DNA of 64,000 bases from Acorus gramineus (Eukaryota; Streptophyta; Magnoliopsida; Acorales; Acoraceae). Positions 59,124-64,000 of the stretch are shown one piece after another. Below the pieces are notes generated by a model that had not been told where the DNA came from, searched no databases, and saw nothing but the letters and a program-made list of their open reading frames with translations. Positions within the stretch are counted from its first letter, which is position 1. Each line of letters opens with the position of its first letter. Both the position numbers and the translations under genes were made by a program. Location of the stretch: NCBI GenBank assembly GCA_030737835.1, contig CM060847.1:16034656-16098655 (forward strand). Direction: 5' to 3'.

Positions 59124-60016
59124 GGGTGAATTGCACAAATACCCCTGCAGCCAACCCTCAATTTTTTTTCTGCCCCCAGCTTTTGAAAAAAAAAAAATTT
59201 ACCCCTGCAGCGAACACCTAATTTTTTTTCTACCCTCATTCCTTTAATTCCCCCAGTCCCACAAAATCATAGTTTCCCCTATGTAAGTGCATATATATTT
59301 TCTGTAACTTGGATAACACAAAATGTAACTTCTATAAATATTATCTGTAAATGCATATTATGTCATGCAAAAATGATAACTTGCAAAACACTAGAGAAAT
59401 ATACATTAATGCATAACATTAATATATATATGGTTTTTATATTGTCATGGAGTACACACTTGTTGATGTTTGATCTATTTGAGTGTTTGACTAATTATTG
59501 CATCTCTAATAAGCATGAACTGCACTTTCTTCCTAATGATGTACGTTTGCTAACTCGAAGGTGTAACAATGGATTTGATTTCAACCAAAATGACATGAAG
59601 ATGATCAGATTAAATACAACATCTTAGTTCATTAGGGTAGGAAAAGAACATCGGAATACAAACATTAGATGAATTCAAGTGCTTTGATGTATTTATTGTG
59701 ATAAAATATTTTTAGGTATTATACATTAACGTATGTTTCTCTAGTGTTTTGTGAGTTAGCATTTTTACATGACATGCATAGTAATGCACTTACAGATAAT
59801 ATTTACAGAAATTACATTTTGTGTTCCAAAAGTTACAAAAAACATATATGCAGTTACATGGGGAAAACTGCGATTTTGTGGTGCTGGGGGAATTAGAAGG
59901 ATAAGGGTAAAAAAAAATTAAGTGTTTGCTGCAGGGGTAAATTTTTTTTTTTTTCAAAAGCTGGGGGCAGGAAAAAAATTAAGGGTCAGCTGCAGGGGTA
60001 TTTGGGCAATTCACCC
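59124..60016. mobile_element. Mutator-type MITE with 300-bp inverted ends (893 bp)
   Basis: GGGTGAATTGCACAAATACC at the left pairs with GGGTGAATTGCCCAAATACC inverted from the right, and pairing continues for about 300 bp on each side (CCCCTGCAGC, TACCCCTGCAGC, AATGCATATT-like words). Flanks AAATAAGAA (59115-59123) and AAAAAAGAA (60017-60025) agree at eight of nine bases, the Mutator target size. The 280-bp centre has no recognisable transposase. Confidence 0.88.
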
Positions 60017-60023
60017 AAAAAAG

Positions 60024-60735
60024 AATGGTGCTCCTCCTATGGATGGTAATGGGGTGGGTTTTATTGGTAACCCGACCTGACCCGCCTCTATTGGGGTGGG
60101 TTTGGATTCCATAATTTTCCAACCTGCCCCAACCCGCCCCTGTCCATGTAATACATAGGTTGAGTTTGGGTTTTATGTTTAAAACCCAACCCAATCCGCT
60201 AACCCGATCTATATTCGGCCATTAAAGTTTATAAATTATAAATGAAAATTAATTTTCATATAATTAAAAGTTAGAACTCCACTATCATCTTCATTTTTTC
60301 TGTCTATCCATTCATTCATATTTATATTACAGAAAAACTCAAAATGCACACTCCTTTGTTCAATCAATAATTTGTCACTTTAAAAATACTTAAAGTTGTT
60401 ATATAAATGTAACTCGTGTTCATGTTAAAAATAATTTATTTGTCATATAATTTTTTAAAATTTATTAACTCACTTTAAATGGGGTTGGTGGGGCAAGTAT
60501 GGATTTTAAAATATAAAACCTGAGATGAGATGGGGTGAATATGGATTTTAAAATGTAAAACCCAAGGTGGGGCAGGGTGGATATGGAGTCTAATATTGGA
60601 GAGGCGGGTTGGGTTTGGATTATGTTAAACCGGACTCCAACCCAACCCATTGCCATCGCCAGCTCCCCAGAATTTGATCTCTTAACCTCTTTCAATGAGA
60701 GAGGAGATGCTTACCGATTTAACCAAATTTAAACC
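60024..60735 (-). mobile_element. SINE-like copy split by a hAT-like MITE
   Basis: ATGGTGCTCC at 60025-60034 and GCTCCCCAGAATTTGATC from 60662 rejoin, after removing the MITE at 60038-60661, to the same order seen at 22363-22400 (ATGGTGCTCCCCAAGATTTG). The right part carries, on minus, TGGTTAAATCGGTAAGC and AGGTTAAGAGATCAAATTC. Confidence 0.6.
60038..60661. mobile_element. hAT-like MITE with GGGTTGG arrays (624 bp)
   Basis: The left end ATGGATGGTAATGGGGTGGG pairs with the inverted right end TGGCGATGGCAATGGGTTGG. Flanks GCTCCTCC and GCTCCCCA agree at six of eight; the SINE relative at 22 kb shows GCTCCCCA was the original target. Ends are rich in GGGTTGG/CAACCC; the centre is AT-rich. Confidence 0.78.
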
Positions 60736-63700
60736 CTTGACCTCTTTCACAGTTAATTTCCAATAATTTCAACCCCTATTCTCGAATCAAACAATGGCTC
60801 AAGGGTTTGCAGCCAGAGGTGATCCCCCAGCTGTCTATTTCCACTGATGCAGTATAAATAATTTTTTTCATTCCATATAAAAAAAAAATATATATTGATT
60901 TATTTAGATATATACTTAACTTTTCATAATAATATGCTCTTTATCAGATGAGTATATACTTTAAGAAAAAATGAAAATATATGGGGGCTAAACATGGGAC
61001 TGCACATAGGGCTGGACGTATCAGATGGGGGTGTACGTCATACATGGGATTGGGAGTATGACCCCCTACCCATCGAAACTAGCTTATGATAACATCCATT
61101 TATCCACACAAGTGACACAACCCAAGATCCAAGTTGTACATGATAATAATGCATAGAGTCTCTTTAAATGATATTGAACATTTGTTCTTTAAAACATATT
61201 TTTTAAATAATAACCAACATAATAAAAATTCTAAACATCTTGAATTTATCTTTCACTAATGAAATATGACTGTTATGAATTTAAATAAAAAATTTACCAA
61301 ATAATATGTTTTTTAAAAAACAACCCTGATATGGGACATTGAATGAAGTTTAACTTGATTTTTTTTTTGTTCTAGCCTGTCCTACATCTAACTCCATGTG
61401 GTACTTAATTACCAAAAATATTGACATTGTGAAATAGGTATTTAAAGTGTTGTTCATTAAATAAAATAGTAGAACCATCAATACAAAATGTTAGAATAGC
61501 TTTCATCAATATTCAAGTAGGTTGCACATATTTTTCTTTTGCATGTATGATGTATGCCTAGCTGAAGGACTTATTAGCTTCATTTCTTCAATTATGCAAA
61601 CTTTTCTTCCATGGGTATGCTTTGGATACTCGTCGAGGAGATAGTGCAAAAAAATTTGTTCTCCTTTTGAATTACATAGAATCCCATGATTTACCCACTA
61701 AAAATGCATGATAGAATTAATCCCATGATTTACTTTCTAAAAATTAATCCTTTGGATTATAACCAATACTAGTGTAGAATGTACATGACACTTTAAAACG
61801 GAATCTATCAAGGATATCTGAAGTTATTAATATCCAAGGAAGTACATTAATCTATCACTTACTCATATATGATATCATATGTCAAACATAGGTGAAATTT
61901 TACTTCAGCACAAGTGAAAATATGTTCCAAGGCATTGATTTCTCTAGTTCTTTGACCCTTGCCAATTAGGCTAGTAGGGTACGAGATATATAAGTGGGTT
62001 CGATTTGGATATTGAAACCAAGTGGTTAATGAATTTCTTTATGCACCTTTAATATCTTAGGTTCCCTTTGACAATGGGTTAGGATTTATAGGCTAAATCA
62101 TAGAGTATAATAATATTTATGAACTTAGTTCACTTTTATCATTAGAAACTACTCTTTTGTTTTATAAATAGTTTTTATCATTGTTGCTTACAATTGGATA
62201 ACCTAGATATTATTTAAATACTAAAATTTTACTTCTAATGGTGTGTTTGTGTATGACGGAAAGTAAAGAAAAATGAGAAAAAGTAAAATTTTTTCTTTTG
62301 ATCATTAGAAAAAACTAGTGATCGTGCAAAATAAGGAAAATAAAAAAATTTCCATCACTTTCCCTCTCCTATTTTGTCTTATTAGGAAAAGTAAGAAAAT
62401 TTTTCCCTTACTCATAAGAGAGAATTTGAGAAAAAGTGATGAAAAATTGTTTTACCACTTTCCAGCGCATAGACTAACACCATGAAAATTGGTCAAATGA
62501 AAAATATTTTACGTTCTACTGCTTTTCATTTTACTTGAATTCCGGTACTTTCTTTTATTTTCCTTTTCAATTTGTGCACAAACACACCTTAAGTGAAATG
62601 TGTAGTGATATAAAAAGACCCAACAAAGTGCTTGATGCACCAATTTTTATTAGCGGTTTATGGAAGAGTATTTTCTTAATTTATATTATACCAGTTGGTT
62701 AGAAAACTATAATGTATAATTCTTAATCCATAATTAAATGTTTGAAAAGCATAAATGATATTCTTTGTTGTCAAATAACATTAGAATATCATTTCAATTT
62801 TATATCAAAATCCATACTACTAAATGTTTTGGTGCATAGACTAGGTACATAATAATTGATATAAAAGTCTCTCTCACATCACGATTCGAATCCCCAAGAA
62901 AATGAACTCAGAAAAGGCTACATACCATATACTTGAAGAAAAGCACTAGAAACTAAGTGAAAATTCACTATAGAATATGGTTTAGGGTCGACACAATTGG
63001 ATGATAACTGTGTGCCTAATTTAAGAAGCAAATACTTGTACTGAAGCATATAGTCTCTCTTTTGATTAAAAGGGCCCCCTAATATAATCTAGTATATGTC
63101 ATTGTGCATACCTACCCAACAAGAAAATGAAGATAGTGACAACACATTCAAGTTTACAATGGAAAAAAAAAGTGGCCAGTAGTGGGCTTTCATAAATCCT
63201 GAGATATCTCACTAAATGCATTCATAGATATCCCACCTACTTCAGCAAAATATTAGACACTTGAACAATTTTGTTCCATATGCTATGCCATTTATAACAT
63301 TAGTTTGGAAAAAGTTAGATGCACAGGATTACTCTCAAATCTTGCACATCAGGTAATTCTTAGGGATTAATTCAAACTTGAGACCAGTAGAGAGCAAACC
63401 AATGGCTTATATATGCAAAGAGCCAACCTGTTAGACCATGATCTCAATTAGAATTATTTACATTTCTAGGATTGGGAGTGAAATAGCCAAGCCATGCAAC
63501 CGGGTTCAATTCTTCTCATATAAGTCAGTCATGAATTAATTATATAACCCCAAATGTAACTAAATAACAAAGTCTTGGATGACAGAAGATGTTCTTATCT
63601 CCTCTCCAATCATCAATTACACATTAGCATTGTCTACACTAAATTCTTTCATGGAGAATATGTGGTTTAACAAGTAGATTCCTAGGTCTAGTTTGGTAAG

Positions 63701-64000
63701 GAAATAAATGTTAGAATAAAAAGATACATGACATAATAAAAGGTGGAAAACAACTCATCTTCCTAGTTTTAATAATAATAATAATAATAAAAAGAATATA
63801 GACAACTGCCCTAACTTGACTTATAGATTTTCTATTCCACATAACAAATAGAATAACATTTATCTCAATTTTCTTCTGCTTTAGATAAATGTAAATAAAG
63901 ACAAATTCAATAGACCTTTTATCATCTAAATTTGAGATTAACTTATATTTAATTTATTTCTTTATCAAATTAAGTCTCAGATCTGCAAATTCATGCAGCG
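60736..64000. other. Intergenic DNA, no gene seen
   Basis: AT-rich sequence with stops in all frames. It contains one Tourist-like MITE (listed separately) and an AAT repeat at about 63768-63790. Nothing else was recognised. Confidence 0.55.
62239..62589. mobile_element. Tourist-like MITE (351 bp)
   Basis: Left end TGGTGTGTTTGTG pairs with inverted right end AGGTGTGTTTGTG, and TAA flanks both sides (62236-62238, 62590-62592), as for PIF/Harbinger elements. Inside, GGAAAGT/ACTTTCC words pair. No coding sequence. Confidence 0.72.

Noticed and set aside
1..64000. CRISPR arrays, bacterial operons, riboswitches
   Set aside because: The sequence is plant nuclear DNA with spliced genes; the tandem repeats seen lack the regular repeat-spacer pattern.

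Overview
The window is flowering-plant nuclear DNA. It is AT-rich, its genes have many GT-AG introns, and it is full of plant transposons: copia, LINE, SINE, and hAT-, Mutator- and Tourist-type MITEs. Five protein-coding genes can be read with confidence. No grass-like GC-rich coding is seen, which hints at a eudicot or an early-diverging angiosperm, but the species cannot be fixed from the sequence.

Layout. 1-1904 is the 3' part of a Ty1/copia retrotransposon (frameshifted pol, then a 316-bp LTR). 1905-13500 is repeat-rich intergenic DNA with hAT-like MITEs at 4743-5603 and 10943-11497 and other TIR elements. 13757-14874 (minus) is a gene like cadmium-induced AS8, with LINE debris upstream. 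19406-26438 (minus) is a 12-exon SART-1/DOT2 splicing-factor gene (783 aa). 27559-31287 (minus) is a 10-exon ESCRT-III VPS2.3-type gene (217 aa). 31.5-37 kb is intergenic: hairpin MITE, tandem duplications, and a second hAT copy at 35167-35984. 37.1-51361 (plus) is an LSD1-type triple zinc-finger gene (164 aa) whose second coding intron is 8 kb and holds a large inverted repeat of plant-mobile-domain (PMD) pseudogenes. 53839-56599 (plus) is a three-exon CASP-like membrane protein gene (189 aa). 56.6-64 kb is intergenic, with a palindromic repeat, a possible solo LTR, and a nested SINE/hAT/Mutator cluster.

The genes do not form a pathway. DOT2 (spliceosome), VPS2.3 (endosomal sorting), LSD1 (cell-death control) and AS8-like are ordinary plant genes in chance neighbourhood; CASPL proteins belong to the Casparian-strip protein superfamily. 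AS8-like, DOT2 and VPS2.3 are consecutive minus-strand genes; LSD1 and CASPL are on plus. DOT2, VPS2.3 and LSD1 all carry a telo-box (AAACCCTA) in the leader region.

The most unusual structures are: the roughly 5.3-kb inverted repeat inside the LSD1 intron; a coding-like, phase-consistent three-exon segment after the DOT2 stop codon; two copies of one hAT MITE in opposite orientation 30 kb apart with perfect 8-bp target duplications; a nested insertion stack near 60 kb whose empty site can be rebuilt from a SINE relative; and a GC-rich palindromic island in a CASPL intron. Nothing here clearly shows a new biochemical system.
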